From CAZBWP01 sp964630265 (lineage in GTDB: Bacteria; Pseudomonadota; Alphaproteobacteria; Rhodospirillales; Defluviicoccaceae): a stretch of DNA of 32,774 bases. The notes under the pieces are model-generated. The model searched no databases. It was given only the letters and a program-made list of their open reading frames with translations, and was not told where the DNA came from. This document shows, piece after piece, positions 16,575 through 25,010 of this stretch. Location of the stretch: positions 1-32,774 of the forward strand of contig CAZVRW010000033.1 of NCBI GenBank assembly GCA_964630265.1, written 5' to 3'. Position numbers and translations under genes: made by a program. Within the stretch, counting starts at the first letter, position 1, and the number at the start of each line of letters is the position of its first letter.

Positions 16575-19019
16575 ATGACGATCTCGCTACCCGGCAGCTT
16601 CATCGACTGGTTCGACGCGCGCGGTTGGCAGCCGCATGCGCACCAACGGGCGATGCTGAATGCCGCGGCCGCGGACGAAGACGCGCTGCTCGTGGCGCCC
16701 ACCGGCGGTGGCAAGACCCTGGCCGGCTTTCTGCCGTCGCTGATCGACCTTTCGACGCGCCCGACATCCGGATTGCATACGCTCTACGTCTCGCCGTTGA
16801 AGGCGCTGACCGTCGACGTGCACCGCAACCTGGAACAGCCGATCGCCGAGATGGGACTCGCCATCCGCGCCGAGACCCGCACCGGCGACACGCCCGCCGG
16901 CAAGCGGCAGCGGCAGCGGAGCCGGCCGCCGCAGATCTTGATGACGACGCCGGAGTCGCTGGCGCTGCTGCTGTCCTACGCCGATGCGCCACGGCTGTTC
17001 GGCGGACTGCGGCGCGTCATCGTCGACGAGGTGCACGCGCTCGCCGGCAACAAGCGGGGGGACCTGCTCGCCCTCGGTCTGGCGCGACTGGCGACCCTGG
17101 CCCCGCAGGCGCGGCGGGTCGGCCTGTCCGCCACGGTCGCCTGGCCGGAAGCCTTGCGCGCCTGGCTGTCGCCGACGGCCCAGGCGGAGACCGTGCGCCT
17201 GATCCTCGGTGCCGACGGGGCCGAAGCACGCATCGAGATCCTCGAGGCCGCCGAGCGCCTGCCGTGGTCCGGACACATGGGCCTGCATGCGCTGCCCGCC
17301 GTTTATGCGGCGATCCGGGACGCGCGCACGACCATCGTCTTCGTCAACACCCGCGCCCAGGCGGAGGTGGTGTTCCGCCAGCTCTGGTATCTCAACGAGG
17401 ACAACCTGCCGATCGCCCTGCACCACGGCAGCCTCGATCGCCAGCAGCGGCGCAAGGTCGAGGCGGCCATGGCGGCCGGCCGGCTGCGCGCCGTGGTCGC
17501 CACCTCGTCGCTGGATCTGGGTGTCGACTGGGCGGCGGTGGATCTGGTGGTGCAGGTGGGGGCGCCGAAGGGGGCGAGCCGGCTGCTGCAGCGCATCGGC
17601 CGCGCCGGACATCGGCTGGACACGCCGAGCCGGGCGCTGCTCGTGCCGGCGAACCGCTTCGAGGTGTTGGAGTGTCGCGCCGCGTTGGACGCCGTCCGTG
17701 CGCGCTCCCTCGACGGTGAGCCGCCCGGTCGCGGCAGCCTCGACGTGCTGGCCCAGCATATCCTCGGCGTCGCCTGTTCGGCGCCGTTCACGGCGGATGC
17801 GCTGTTCGCCGAGGTGCGGCGCGCGGCACCCTATGCGGCTCTCTCGCGAGAGGATTTCGACGACACGCTGCGCTACGTGGAGAATGGTGGATATGCCCTG
17901 GCCGCCTATGACCGCTATCGCCGCCTCGTCCACGATGAGGCGGGGCGGTTGCGCCTCGCCTCGCCGCGGCTTGCCCGTCAGTATCGGATGAACGTCGGCA
18001 CCATCGTCGAGGCGGTGACCCTCAAGGTCCGGCTGAAGTCGGGGCGTACCCTCGGCGAGGTGGAGGAATACTTCGTGCTGGGGCTGCAGCCCGGCGACAC
18101 CTTCGTCTTCGCCGGAGAGATCCTGCGCTTCGAAGGGGTGCGGGCGACGGCGGTGATCGTCACCCGCGGCGAGGGCGCCGAGCCGAAGGTGCCCGCCTAT
18201 GCCGGCGGCCGGCTGCCGCTGACCACCCACCTCGCGGACCGGGTGCGCGCCATGCTGGCCGATCGGACGGCGTGGCCGGCGTTCCCCCCGGCGGTGCGTG
18301 AGTGGCTCGAACTGCAGGGCCACCGGTCGGTGCTGCCCACCGCCGACGGCCTGCTCGTCGAGATCTTCCCCCGCGCCGGCCGGCAGTTCCTCGTCGCCTA
18401 CGGCTTCGAGGGACGGAATGCCCACCAGACGCTCGGCATGCTGCTGACCCGGCGGATGGAGCGGGCGGGCTTGGCGCCGCTCGGTTTCGTCGCCAACGAC
18501 TACGTGCTGGCGGCGTGGAGCCTTCGGGCCGTCGACGACGTGGACGCGCTGTTCGCCCAGGACATGCTCGGCGACGACCTGGAGGAGTGGATGGACGAGT
18601 CGAGCCTGCTGAAGCGCACCTTCCGCAACGTCGCCGTCATCGCCGGGCTGATCGAGCGCCGCCATCCGGGGCACGAGAAGACCGGCCGGCAGGTCACCTT
18701 CAATTCGGACCTGATCTACAACGTGCTGCGCGCCTATGAGCCCGGCCACGTGCTGTTGCGGGCGACGCGCGCGGACGCAGCCCGCGGCTTCATCGACCTG
18801 GGTCGCCTGGCGGCGATGCTGGCGCGCGTCGCGGGACGGATCACGACGCGCCGGCTCGATCGCGTCTCCCCGCTCGCCGTGCCGGTGCTGCTGGAGATCG
18901 GCAAGGAATCGGTGGCCGGCGACGCGCTCGACGAACTGCTCGACACCGCGGCCCGGGCGCTGATCGACGAAGCGACGCGCCGGCCGGGCGTCTCCGAGAC
19001 CTCCGAGACCGCAGCGTGA
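16575..19019 (+). CDS. Ligase-associated DNA damage response DEXH-box helicase (Lhr-like)
   Basis: An 814-residue superfamily 2 helicase of the Lhr-core type. Walker A is APTGGGKT (41-48), the DEVH box is at 150-153, GLSATV is motif III and QRIGRAGHR (338-346) is motif VI. Beyond 400 follow the Lhr winged-helix and C-terminal domains, ending at about family length. The start ATG 16575 has no strong ribosome site. The stop overlaps the GTG start of pdeM (GTGA). It presumably unwinds damaged DNA so that the exonuclease and ligase can act. I see no ECF motif in the 77-base divergent region, so this module seems to be under other control. Confidence 0.95.
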   Translation: MTISLPGSFIDWFDARGWQPHAHQRAMLNAAAADEDALLVAPTGGGKTLAGFLPSLIDLSTRPTSGLHTLYVSPLKALTVDVHRNLEQPIAEMGLAIRAETRTGDTPAGKRQRQRSRPPQILMTTPESLALLLSYADAPRLFGGLRRVIVDEVHALAGNKRGDLLALGLARLATLAPQARRVGLSATVAWPEALRAWLSPTAQAETVRLILGADGAEARIEILEAAERLPWSGHMGLHALPAVYAAIRDARTTIVFVNTRAQAEVVFRQLWYLNEDNLPIALHHGSLDRQQRRKVEAAMAAGRLRAVVATSSLDLGVDWAAVDLVVQVGAPKGASRLLQRIGRAGHRLDTPSRALLVPANRFEVLECRAALDAVRARSLDGEPPGRGSLDVLAQHILGVACSAPFTADALFAEVRRAAPYAALSREDFDDTLRYVENGGYALAAYDRYRRLVHDEAGRLRLASPRLARQYRMNVGTIVEAVTLKVRLKSGRTLGEVEEYFVLGLQPGDTFVFAGEILRFEGVRATAVIVTRGEGAEPKVPAYAGGRLPLTTHLADRVRAMLADRTAWPAFPPAVREWLELQGHRSVLPTADGLLVEIFPRAGRQFLVAYGFEGRNAHQTLGMLLTRRMERAGLAPLGFVANDYVLAAWSLRAVDDVDALFAQDMLGDDLEEWMDESSLLKRTFRNVAVIAGLIERRHPGHEKTGRQVTFNSDLIYNVLRAYEPGHVLLRATRADAARGFIDLGRLAAMLARVAGRITTRRLDRVSPLAVPVLLEIGKESVAGDALDELLDTAARALIDEATRRPGVSETSETAA

Positions 19020-19756
19020 GCGACGCCGCGTTCGTCTTCGCCGGCGTCGAGGTGGTCGCCAGCCTGTCGGGGGCGCTGCTGCTGCCGGCCGCCGCGACGC
19101 TGATCGTTGCCGATCTGCATTTGGAGAAGGGATCGAGTTTCGCGCGGCACGGCATGCCGCTGCCGCCCTACGACAGCCGGGCGACGCTGGCCGCCCTGGC
19201 GCGGGTGCTCGACCGGCATCGGCCGCGTTGCGTCGTCTGCCTCGGCGACAGCTTCCACGACGCCCACGGCCCGGGGCGGCTCGACGCATGCGACCGGGCC
19301 GCTCTCGCGGCGCTGATGGCGGCGCGCGACTGGCTGTGGGTGACCGGCAATCACGATCCGGCACCGCCTGTCGACCTGGGGGGCGAGGCGGTCGCCGAAC
19401 TGGTGTTCGCCGGCTTGACGTTGCGGCACGCCGCCCTGCCGGCCGCACCAGCGGGCGAGGTTTCCGGCCACGTTCACCCCAAGGCCTCGGTGGCAACGGC
19501 GGCGCGACGGATTTCCGCCCGCTGTTTCGTTGGCGACGACCGCCGGCTCATCCTGCCGGCGTTCGGCGCCTTCACCGGCGGGCTCGATGTCTTCGATCCG
19601 GCGATCGCCGGGCTGCTCGGCCCTGCCTTCACCGCCTGGGTGCTCGGCCGACGGCGGGTCCACGGGATGGCCAGCGGCGCCCTGCTCCGGCCCGATCAGA
19701 TCCGCGACGAGCGCCGATGCGTAGGCGACTCCGAACGACAAGGGAGAAAGCGATGA
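19016..19756 (+). CDS. pdeM: PdeM, ligase-associated DNA damage response endonuclease
   Basis: A 246-residue metallophosphoesterase. Metal-binding motifs are in order: VADLHLEKG (D33, H35), CLGDSFHD (G77-D78), TGNHDP (110-115) and SGHVHPK (150-156). It is the fourth standard member of the ligase-associated module. GTG 19016 overlaps the helicase stop, and the gene's own stop overlaps the following SDR (ATGA), with GGGAG as ribosome site for the latter. Confidence 0.93.
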   Translation: MSDAAFVFAGVEVVASLSGALLLPAAATLIVADLHLEKGSSFARHGMPLPPYDSRATLAALARVLDRHRPRCVVCLGDSFHDAHGPGRLDACDRAALAALMAARDWLWVTGNHDPAPPVDLGGEAVAELVFAGLTLRHAALPAAPAGEVSGHVHPKASVATAARRISARCFVGDDRRLILPAFGAFTGGLDVFDPAIAGLLGPAFTAWVLGRRRVHGMASGALLRPDQIRDERRCVGDSERQGRKR

Positions 19757-20481
19757 TCGCACCCGTCCTGATCTTCGGTGCCACCGGTGGCATCGGCGCC
19801 GCCCTGGCGCGTCGGCTGGCGGCGGCCGGCACGCCGCTGGTCTTGAGCGCCCGCGATCCCGGCCGGCTGGCGGCGCTGGCGAACGAACTGGGCGCCGAGC
19901 AGCACGTCACCGACGTCCGCGATGCCGCCGCCATCGAGGGCGTGGTCGCGGCGGCCGCCGCCGGCGGTGGTCTCGCCGGCCTCGCCTACTGCGTCGGCTC
20001 GATCGTCCTGAAACCACTGCGGGCCGCGGCGCCGCAGGACTTCATCGATGCGTTCGTGCTGAACACACTGGGCGCGGCGCTGGCGGTAAAGGCGGCGGCG
20101 AAGCCCCTGGCCGCGGCCGACGGCGCCGTGGTGCTGTTTTCCACCGTCGCCGTCGCCCAGGGGTTCCAGAACCACGCGATCATTTCGGCGGCGAAGGGGG
20201 GCGTCGAGGGGTTGACCCGGGCGCTGGCGGCGGAGTTGGCGCCCAAGGTCCGGGTCAACGCCGTCGCGCCGAGCCTGACGAAAACGCCGCTCGCGGCGGC
20301 GCTCACCAGCAACGAGGCGATCGCCAAGGGGATCGCGCAGATGCACGCGATCCCCCGCCTCGGCGAGGCCGAGGACATGGCCGCGGCGGCGGCCTTCCTG
20401 CTCGGCCCCGACAGCGCCTGGATCACCGGTCAGGTGCTGCCGGTGGACGGCGGCCGCTCGCGCGTTCGTTCCAAAGGATAG
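19753..20481 (+). CDS. Short-chain dehydrogenase/reductase downstream of pdeM
   Basis: A 242-residue SDR. Cofactor motif GATGGIGAAL, then LVLSARD, and the typical C-terminal ITGQVLPVDGG. The usual catalytic Tyr is not seen: the place of YxxxK holds HAIISAAKGGVEG, where Lys remains and the preceding region reads FSTVAVAQGFQNHA. If aligned correctly, the Tyr position is Ile or Ser, a divergent active site worth noting. It is translationally coupled to pdeM (ATGA overlap), an addition to the standard four-gene module. Function unknown. Confidence 0.88.
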   Translation: MIAPVLIFGATGGIGAALARRLAAAGTPLVLSARDPGRLAALANELGAEQHVTDVRDAAAIEGVVAAAAAGGGLAGLAYCVGSIVLKPLRAAAPQDFIDAFVLNTLGAALAVKAAAKPLAAADGAVVLFSTVAVAQGFQNHAIISAAKGGVEGLTRALAAELAPKVRVNAVAPSLTKTPLAAALTSNEAIAKGIAQMHAIPRLGEAEDMAAAAAFLLGPDSAWITGQVLPVDGGRSRVRSKG

Positions 20482-20508
20482 GCGGGCGTCGGCCGGAACG
20501 TCTCCCCG

Positions 20509-20757
20509 TCAAGAAATCGGCGCGGGGCCGGGCGCGGGTCCGGGCGCGGGTCCGGTTTCAGGCCCCATATCGGGCCCCGGCTCGGGCCAATCCGGCGCCT
20601 CCGGATGGCGCGGTCGCAGCGGCTCGGCCTCCATCGGCGCCAGCGTTTCGGGTTCATTGGCGCGGCGCAGCGCTGTCAGCGCGGCGACGGCGAGGGCGCC
20701 GACCAGCAGGCCGCCGGCGAAATGCACCGCGAAGTTCAGTCCCTGACGCAGGATCAT
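20509..20757 (-). CDS. Small membrane protein with proline-rich tail (82 aa)
   Basis: I do not recognise a family. The start is ATG 20757 with GAGGAGG about five bases upstream. Residues 8-30 form one membrane segment (FAVHFAGGLLVGALAVAALTAL), then a basic RRANEPE and a proline/glutamate tail ending in repeats of GPxP type (ETGPAPGPAPGPAP). The underlying DNA has a 12-base tandem repeat near 20525-20560. The start codon overlaps the stop of the 37-residue gene before it (TGATG), so the two are translationally coupled. Divergent from the photolyase fusion gene. The C-terminal tail is predicted outside the membrane, side unknown. Confidence 0.6.
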   Translation of the reverse strand: MILRQGLNFAVHFAGGLLVGALAVAALTALRRANEPETLAPMEAEPLRPRHPEAPDWPEPGPDMGPETGPAPGPAPGPAPIS

Positions 20758-20870
20758 CACCGCCTCCTCAGTTCGTTGGACACCATCCGCTTCGCGGCCA
20801 GGGCCGCGACGACACCGACCGCGGCACCTTTGACGAAACCGCACGTCGCCACCATCCACGATACGATCAT
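20757..20870 (-). CDS. Tiny membrane protein (37 aa), first gene of a two-gene unit
   Basis: Residues 1-37 start MIVSWMVATCGFVKGAAVG and end NELRRR. One hydrophobic stretch (about 5-25) with a Cys, then a basic tail, as in single-span small proteins. AAAAGGAG sits six bases before ATG 20870, one of the best ribosome sites in the window. The stop overlaps the next start. The high-quality ribosome site and the coupling make it a likely gene despite its size. Function unknown; regulation shared with the divergent photolyase is possible. Confidence 0.55.
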   Translation of the reverse strand: MIVSWMVATCGFVKGAAVGVVAALAAKRMVSNELRRR

Positions 20871-20924
20871 TGTTCGCTCCTTTTCACCGATGGCTATCGC
20901 CGACGTCACCGATGCATCCGACCC

Positions 20925-20952
20925 TCATCCGCGCGTCGTTCCCTTACGTAAG
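20925..20952 (+). promoter_or_regulatory. Putative ECF promoter of the photolyase operon
   Basis: TCATCC (20925-20930), a 16-base spacer and CGTAAG (20947-20952). Predicted start near 20959, leader about 40 bases before ATG 21000. The photolyase gene phrA of R. sphaeroides is a known RpoE target, which supports this. Confidence 0.6.
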
Positions 20953-20954
20953 GG
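20941..20954. repeat. Perfect 14-base palindrome over the photolyase -10 element
   Basis: CCCTTACGTAAGGG reads the same on both strands and contains CGTAAG in both directions. Only the plus direction has a good -35 partner; on minus the equivalent position is AAGTCC. It may be an operator or a coincidence of the -10 sequence. Confidence 0.45.
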
Positions 20955-20999
20955 GCTTCGACAGGGACTTTCCAGCCGTTTCGTCAGAAAGGCCATCGC

Positions 21000-23447
21000 A
21001 TGCCCGCCGCCGTCGTCCGTGCCTCGCCCGATCCGGCCCTCTGGCTGCTCGACCCGGTCGCCGAGCGCACCCGCGCCCTGGCGAACCGACCGCCGCGCCC
21101 CGACGGCGACCGCGTCGTCTACTGGATGCAGGCGACGTGGCGGGGACACGACAATCCGGCGCTGGACGCGGCGATCCTGGTGGCCAACGCCCTCGGCCTG
21201 CCGATGGTCGCGTTCATGGAACTGCTCGCATCCGACCCCTACGCCTCGGATCGCAAGCTGACCTTTGCTTTGCAAGGCGCGCGGGACGCGGCGCGGGAGT
21301 TGCGAGCCCGCGGCGTGACCGTGCTGTTGCACGTCGAGCGCTCGGCGACCAACGGAACGGCGATCGGCGCGCTGGCGGCGTGCGCGGCCGTCATCGTCAC
21401 CGACGACATGCCGGTGCGACCCTGGCGCGATCGCACGCACGCCCTGGCAACAAGCGCGCCCTGCGCCGTCTGGGCGGTCGACGGCGCCTGCCTCGTCCCC
21501 ATGCGCCTGGTTGGCCGGGCCTACGATCGTGCCTTCCAGTTCCGCTCGGCAACCAGGGGGTTGCTGCGCGCGCGGTTGGGGATCGACTGGTCCGACGCGC
21601 CGCCGCCCGTGGCCGGCCGCCTTCCGGCGCCGTTGCCCTTCGATCCGGTCGATCCCGAGAGCATGGACATTCCGGCGCTGGTCGCCGCCTGCGAAATCGA
21701 TCATGCCATCGCCCCCGTGCCGCACACGCCCGGCGGTGCCGTCGCCGGCTATGACCGCTGGCGGCGCTTCCGCGACCAGCGGCTCGCCGCGTATGCGCAC
21801 CGGCGGAACGACGCGCTGGATCGCGACGGCGTCAGTCGGCTGTCGCCCTATCTCCACCTGGGTCACGTCTCGCCCTTCCGTATCGCCCGCGAGGCCTGGG
21901 AACGGGGCGGGGCCGGCGCCGACAAGTTCCTCGACGAACTGCTGGTGTGGCGCGAGATGAGCTGGGCCTGGTGTTTCCATCGTGCCGATCACGATAGCAT
22001 CGAGGCGTTGCCCGACTGGGCGCGGGAGACGCTGGGTCGGCACCGTGCCGACTTGCGCCCGGCGCTGCATTCCTGGGAGACGCTGGCGCGTGCCCGCACC
22101 GGCGACGTGCTGTGGGACGCCGCCCAGCGGTCGCTGGTGATCCACGGCGAAATGCACAACGCTGTGCGGATGACCTGGGGCAAGGCGCTGCTCGACTGGA
22201 CCGATGGCCCGGAGTCGTGCCTGGAGCGGCTGGTCGACCTCAACCATCGCTTCGCCCTCGACGGCGAGGATCCGAATTCTTACGGCGGGCTGTTCTGGTG
22301 TCTCGGCCTGTTCGATCGCCCCTTCACGCCCGAGCGGACGATCGTCGGATCGGTGCGCGGCCGCTCGACGGCGCAGCATGCGCGACGGCTCGACGTTGCC
22401 GCCTACGCCCGCCGGACCGGGCGGGGGGCGCAAGCCAATCCGCCCCGCGTTGCGGTGATCGGCGGCGGCCTCGCCGGACTGGCTTGCGCGCGAACGTTGG
22501 CCGATCATGGCTGGCCGGTCAGCGTGTTCGACAAGGGCCGCCGGCCCGGCGGGCGGATCGCGACGCGACGGGACGAGACCGGATCGTTCGATCATGGCGC
22601 CCAGTATTTCACGGTGAAGGATCGGCGCTTCGGCCGTTTGGTCGAAAGTTGGCAGCAGGACGGACACGTGGCGCCATGGACGTCGCCGCTGGTCCACCTC
22701 GCCGCCGGGGTGACCCGGTCGGTTGACGACGGCCGCGTTCGTTATGTGGGCGTCCCCGGCATGAGTGCCATCGGTCGGCATCTGGGCGCCGATCTGCCGA
22801 TCCGCGAGGACGTTCGCATCGACCGCTTGGAGCGGCGGGACGACACTTGGTGGACGGTGGCCGACGGAGGTGCCGTGTTCGGCCCCTTCGAACGGGTGAT
22901 CGTCGCCGCGCCGGCGCCGCAGGCGGCCAATCTTTTGGCGCCCGTGCCCGAGCTCGCGGCGGTGGCGGCGGCGGCCGAGATGGCGCCGTGCTGGGCGGTG
23001 ATGCTGGCCTTCGCGCGCCGTCTGCCGCTGGCCTTCGGCGGGGCCTTCGTTGACGATCCGCTGCTGTCCTGGATCGCCCGCGACAGTGACAAGCCGGGCC
23101 GTCCCGCCGGCGAGCGCTGGGTGCTGCATGCCCCGCCGGCGTGGAGCCGGGCGCATCTGGAGGACGAGCCTGACGCCGTGGTCGCAGCGATGCTCGCGGC
23201 GTTCGCCCGGGCGACGGGGACCGATCCAGGCTTGCCGCTGACGGCGCGGGCGCACCGCTGGCGCTACGCCCAGTCCGGCGACGGCGTCGGTGCGCCCTGT
23301 CTGTTTGACGCGGCGGCCGGCCTCGGTGCCTGCGGTGACTGGTGCGTCGGCGGCCGTATCGAGGGCGCGTATCTATCGGGCGCGGCCATGGCGGGTCGGC
23401 TGTTCGGTACCGCGTCGCGCGCCGCCGCCGCGGCAGAGGCGGCATAA
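21000..23447 (+). CDS. Class II CPD photolyase fused to a renalase-like FAD oxidoreductase
   Basis: An 815-residue two-part flavoprotein. Residues 1-about 475 are a full-length class II deoxyribodipyrimidine photolyase, which repairs cyclobutane pyrimidine dimers with light: VVYWMQATWRGHDNPALDAAI (split at 39-59), RLSPYLHLGHVSP (280-292), FLDELLVWREMSWAW and the FAD-site segment TGDVLWDAAQRSLV...GEMHNAVRMTWGK (367-395). Residues about 483-815 form a second complete flavin domain of the COG3380/renalase kind: VAVIGGGLAGLACA (484-497), VFDKGRRPGGRIATRR and FDHGAQYFT (530-538), ending in GDWCVGGRIEGAYLSG. No stop or frameshift separates them. ATG 21000 has AAAGG eight bases upstream. The next gene, a second photolyase, follows at once. 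Under the putative ECF promoter. The second domain could reduce flavin, oxidise a partner or act alone; unknown. Confidence 0.93.
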   Translation: MPAAVVRASPDPALWLLDPVAERTRALANRPPRPDGDRVVYWMQATWRGHDNPALDAAILVANALGLPMVAFMELLASDPYASDRKLTFALQGARDAARELRARGVTVLLHVERSATNGTAIGALAACAAVIVTDDMPVRPWRDRTHALATSAPCAVWAVDGACLVPMRLVGRAYDRAFQFRSATRGLLRARLGIDWSDAPPPVAGRLPAPLPFDPVDPESMDIPALVAACEIDHAIAPVPHTPGGAVAGYDRWRRFRDQRLAAYAHRRNDALDRDGVSRLSPYLHLGHVSPFRIAREAWERGGAGADKFLDELLVWREMSWAWCFHRADHDSIEALPDWARETLGRHRADLRPALHSWETLARARTGDVLWDAAQRSLVIHGEMHNAVRMTWGKALLDWTDGPESCLERLVDLNHRFALDGEDPNSYGGLFWCLGLFDRPFTPERTIVGSVRGRSTAQHARRLDVAAYARRTGRGAQANPPRVAVIGGGLAGLACARTLADHGWPVSVFDKGRRPGGRIATRRDETGSFDHGAQYFTVKDRRFGRLVESWQQDGHVAPWTSPLVHLAAGVTRSVDDGRVRYVGVPGMSAIGRHLGADLPIREDVRIDRLERRDDTWWTVADGGAVFGPFERVIVAAPAPQAANLLAPVPELAAVAAAAEMAPCWAVMLAFARRLPLAFGGAFVDDPLLSWIARDSDKPGRPAGERWVLHAPPAWSRAHLEDEPDAVVAAMLAAFARATGTDPGLPLTARAHRWRYAQSGDGVGAPCLFDAAAGLGACGDWCVGGRIEGAYLSGAAMAGRLFGTASRAAAAAEAA

Positions 23448-23461
23448 CGTTGGCGCGCGCC

Positions 23462-24997
23462 GTGGCAACGCTGCGCTTCGTTCTCGGCGACCAGCTGACG
23501 CGCCACCTGGCAAGCCTGCGCACGTTGGATAAGGCGGCCGACGTCGTGGTGATGGCCGAGGTCGCCGACGAGGCCACCTGCGTCCCGCACCATCCCAAGA
23601 AGATCGCCTTCCTGTTCTCCGCCATGCGGCATTTCGCGGAGGCGCTGCGGGCCGAGGGAGTGCGCGTCGACTATCGCCGGCTGGACGACACCGACAACCG
23701 GGGCAGCCTGCGCGAGGAACTTCGTGCGGCCGTTGTCCGCCACCGGCCGCGGCGCATCGTCGTCACCGAGCCGGGCGAGTGGCGGGTGCTGGCGGACATG
23801 CGCGGCTGGCAGGAGGCCACCGGCGTGCCCGTCGAGATTGTCGACGACGACCGCTTCATCGCCTCGCGCCAGGCGTTCGCGGCATGGGCCGCGGGTCGGA
23901 AGCAACTGCGCATGGAATACTTCTATCGCGAGATGCGGCGACAGACCGGCCTGCTGATGGAACAGGATGGCACCCCCACCGGCGGTCGCTGGAACTTCGA
24001 TGCCGAGAACCGGCAGCGCCTGCCCGAGGACCTGACACCGCCACCGCCGCAGCGGACCGAGCCGGACGCGACGACCCGCGCGGTGCTGGATCTGGTCGGC
24101 CAGCGCTTCAGTCACCACTTCGGCGACCTCGAGCCATTCTGGTTCGCCGTCACCACCGCCGCCGCCGAAGCGGCCCTCGATGCATTCATCGCCCGGGCAC
24201 TGCCGCTGTTCGGCAGCTATCAGGACGCCATGAAGCAGGGCGAGCCGACGCTCTACCACGCGGTGATCGGCCTCTATCTCAACGCCGGGCTGCTCGATCC
24301 GCTGGCCGTCTGCCGCCGGGCCGAGACGGCCTTTCGCGCCGGCCGGGCGCCGTTGAACGCGGTCGAAGGATTCATTCGCCAGATCATCGGCTGGCGGGAG
24401 TACATCCGCGGCCTGTACTGGTTAAAGATGCCGGCGTACGCCGAGAGCAACTTCTTCGGCGCCGATCGGCCGCTGCCCGCGTTCTATTGGACCGGCGAGA
24501 CCGACCTGAATTGTCTCGCCCAGTGCATCGGTCAGACGAAGCAGGAGGCCTACGCCCACCACATCCAGCGGCTGATGGTCACCGGCAACTTCGCGCTGCT
24601 CGCCGGCATCGCCCCGGCCGCGGTGGAAGCATGGTATCTGATCGTCTACGCCGACGCCTACGAATGGGTGGAACTGCCCAACGTCCACGGCATGGCGCTA
24701 TTCGCCGACGGCGGGCTGCTCGCCTCGAAGCCGTACGCGGCGAGCGGCAAGTACATCGACCGCATGTCCGACTACTGCAAGCATTGCCGCTATGACGTGC
24801 GCGCGGCGACCGGCGAAACGGCGTGCCCGTTCAACTACCTCTATTGGGCGTTTCTCGCCGAGCACGCCGATCGGCTGTCGGGCAATCCCCGGATGGCGAT
24901 GGTCTATCGCACGCTCTCGCGCATGGCGCCCGACAAGGTGGCGGCGATGCGGCAAGCGGCCCAACGCTTCCTCGAGGCGGTCGCGCCGCGTGCCTGA
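23462..24997 (+). CDS. Iron-sulfur bacterial cryptochrome/photolyase (PhrB/CryB type)
   Basis: A 511-residue member of the FeS-BCP family, which repairs (6-4) photoproducts or acts as a blue-light sensor. The start motif LRFVLGDQL is typical. Cys351, Cys439, Cys442 and Cys455 fall one residue away from the [4Fe-4S] ligands known for Agrobacterium PhrB (350, 438, 441, 454), which confirms the family and the GTG 23462 start. TTG 23450 is an alternative with an AGAGG site. The FAD-binding C-terminal region contains GWREYIRGLYWLKMP, LMVTGNFALLAGI and WVELPNVHGMALFADGG. It follows the class II fusion by 14 bases, so they are cotranscribed. A DUF2256 gene converges 13 bases after its end. Confidence 0.95.
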   Translation: MATLRFVLGDQLTRHLASLRTLDKAADVVVMAEVADEATCVPHHPKKIAFLFSAMRHFAEALRAEGVRVDYRRLDDTDNRGSLREELRAAVVRHRPRRIVVTEPGEWRVLADMRGWQEATGVPVEIVDDDRFIASRQAFAAWAAGRKQLRMEYFYREMRRQTGLLMEQDGTPTGGRWNFDAENRQRLPEDLTPPPPQRTEPDATTRAVLDLVGQRFSHHFGDLEPFWFAVTTAAAEAALDAFIARALPLFGSYQDAMKQGEPTLYHAVIGLYLNAGLLDPLAVCRRAETAFRAGRAPLNAVEGFIRQIIGWREYIRGLYWLKMPAYAESNFFGADRPLPAFYWTGETDLNCLAQCIGQTKQEAYAHHIQRLMVTGNFALLAGIAPAAVEAWYLIVYADAYEWVELPNVHGMALFADGGLLASKPYAASGKYIDRMSDYCKHCRYDVRAATGETACPFNYLYWAFLAEHADRLSGNPRMAMVYRTLSRMAPDKVAAMRQAAQRFLEAVAPRA

Positions 24998-25010
24998 GCT
25001 TTGGCGCCGG

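Noticed and set aside
16587..19496. A 969-residue minus-strand open frame
   Set aside because: It lies opposite the helicase and pdeM genes and is Arg/Pro/His-rich with no domain; GC-rich codon shadow.
20925..23255. A 776-residue minus-strand frame opposite the photolyase fusion
   Set aside because: Shadow frame with low-complexity composition; the plus strand carries clear domains.
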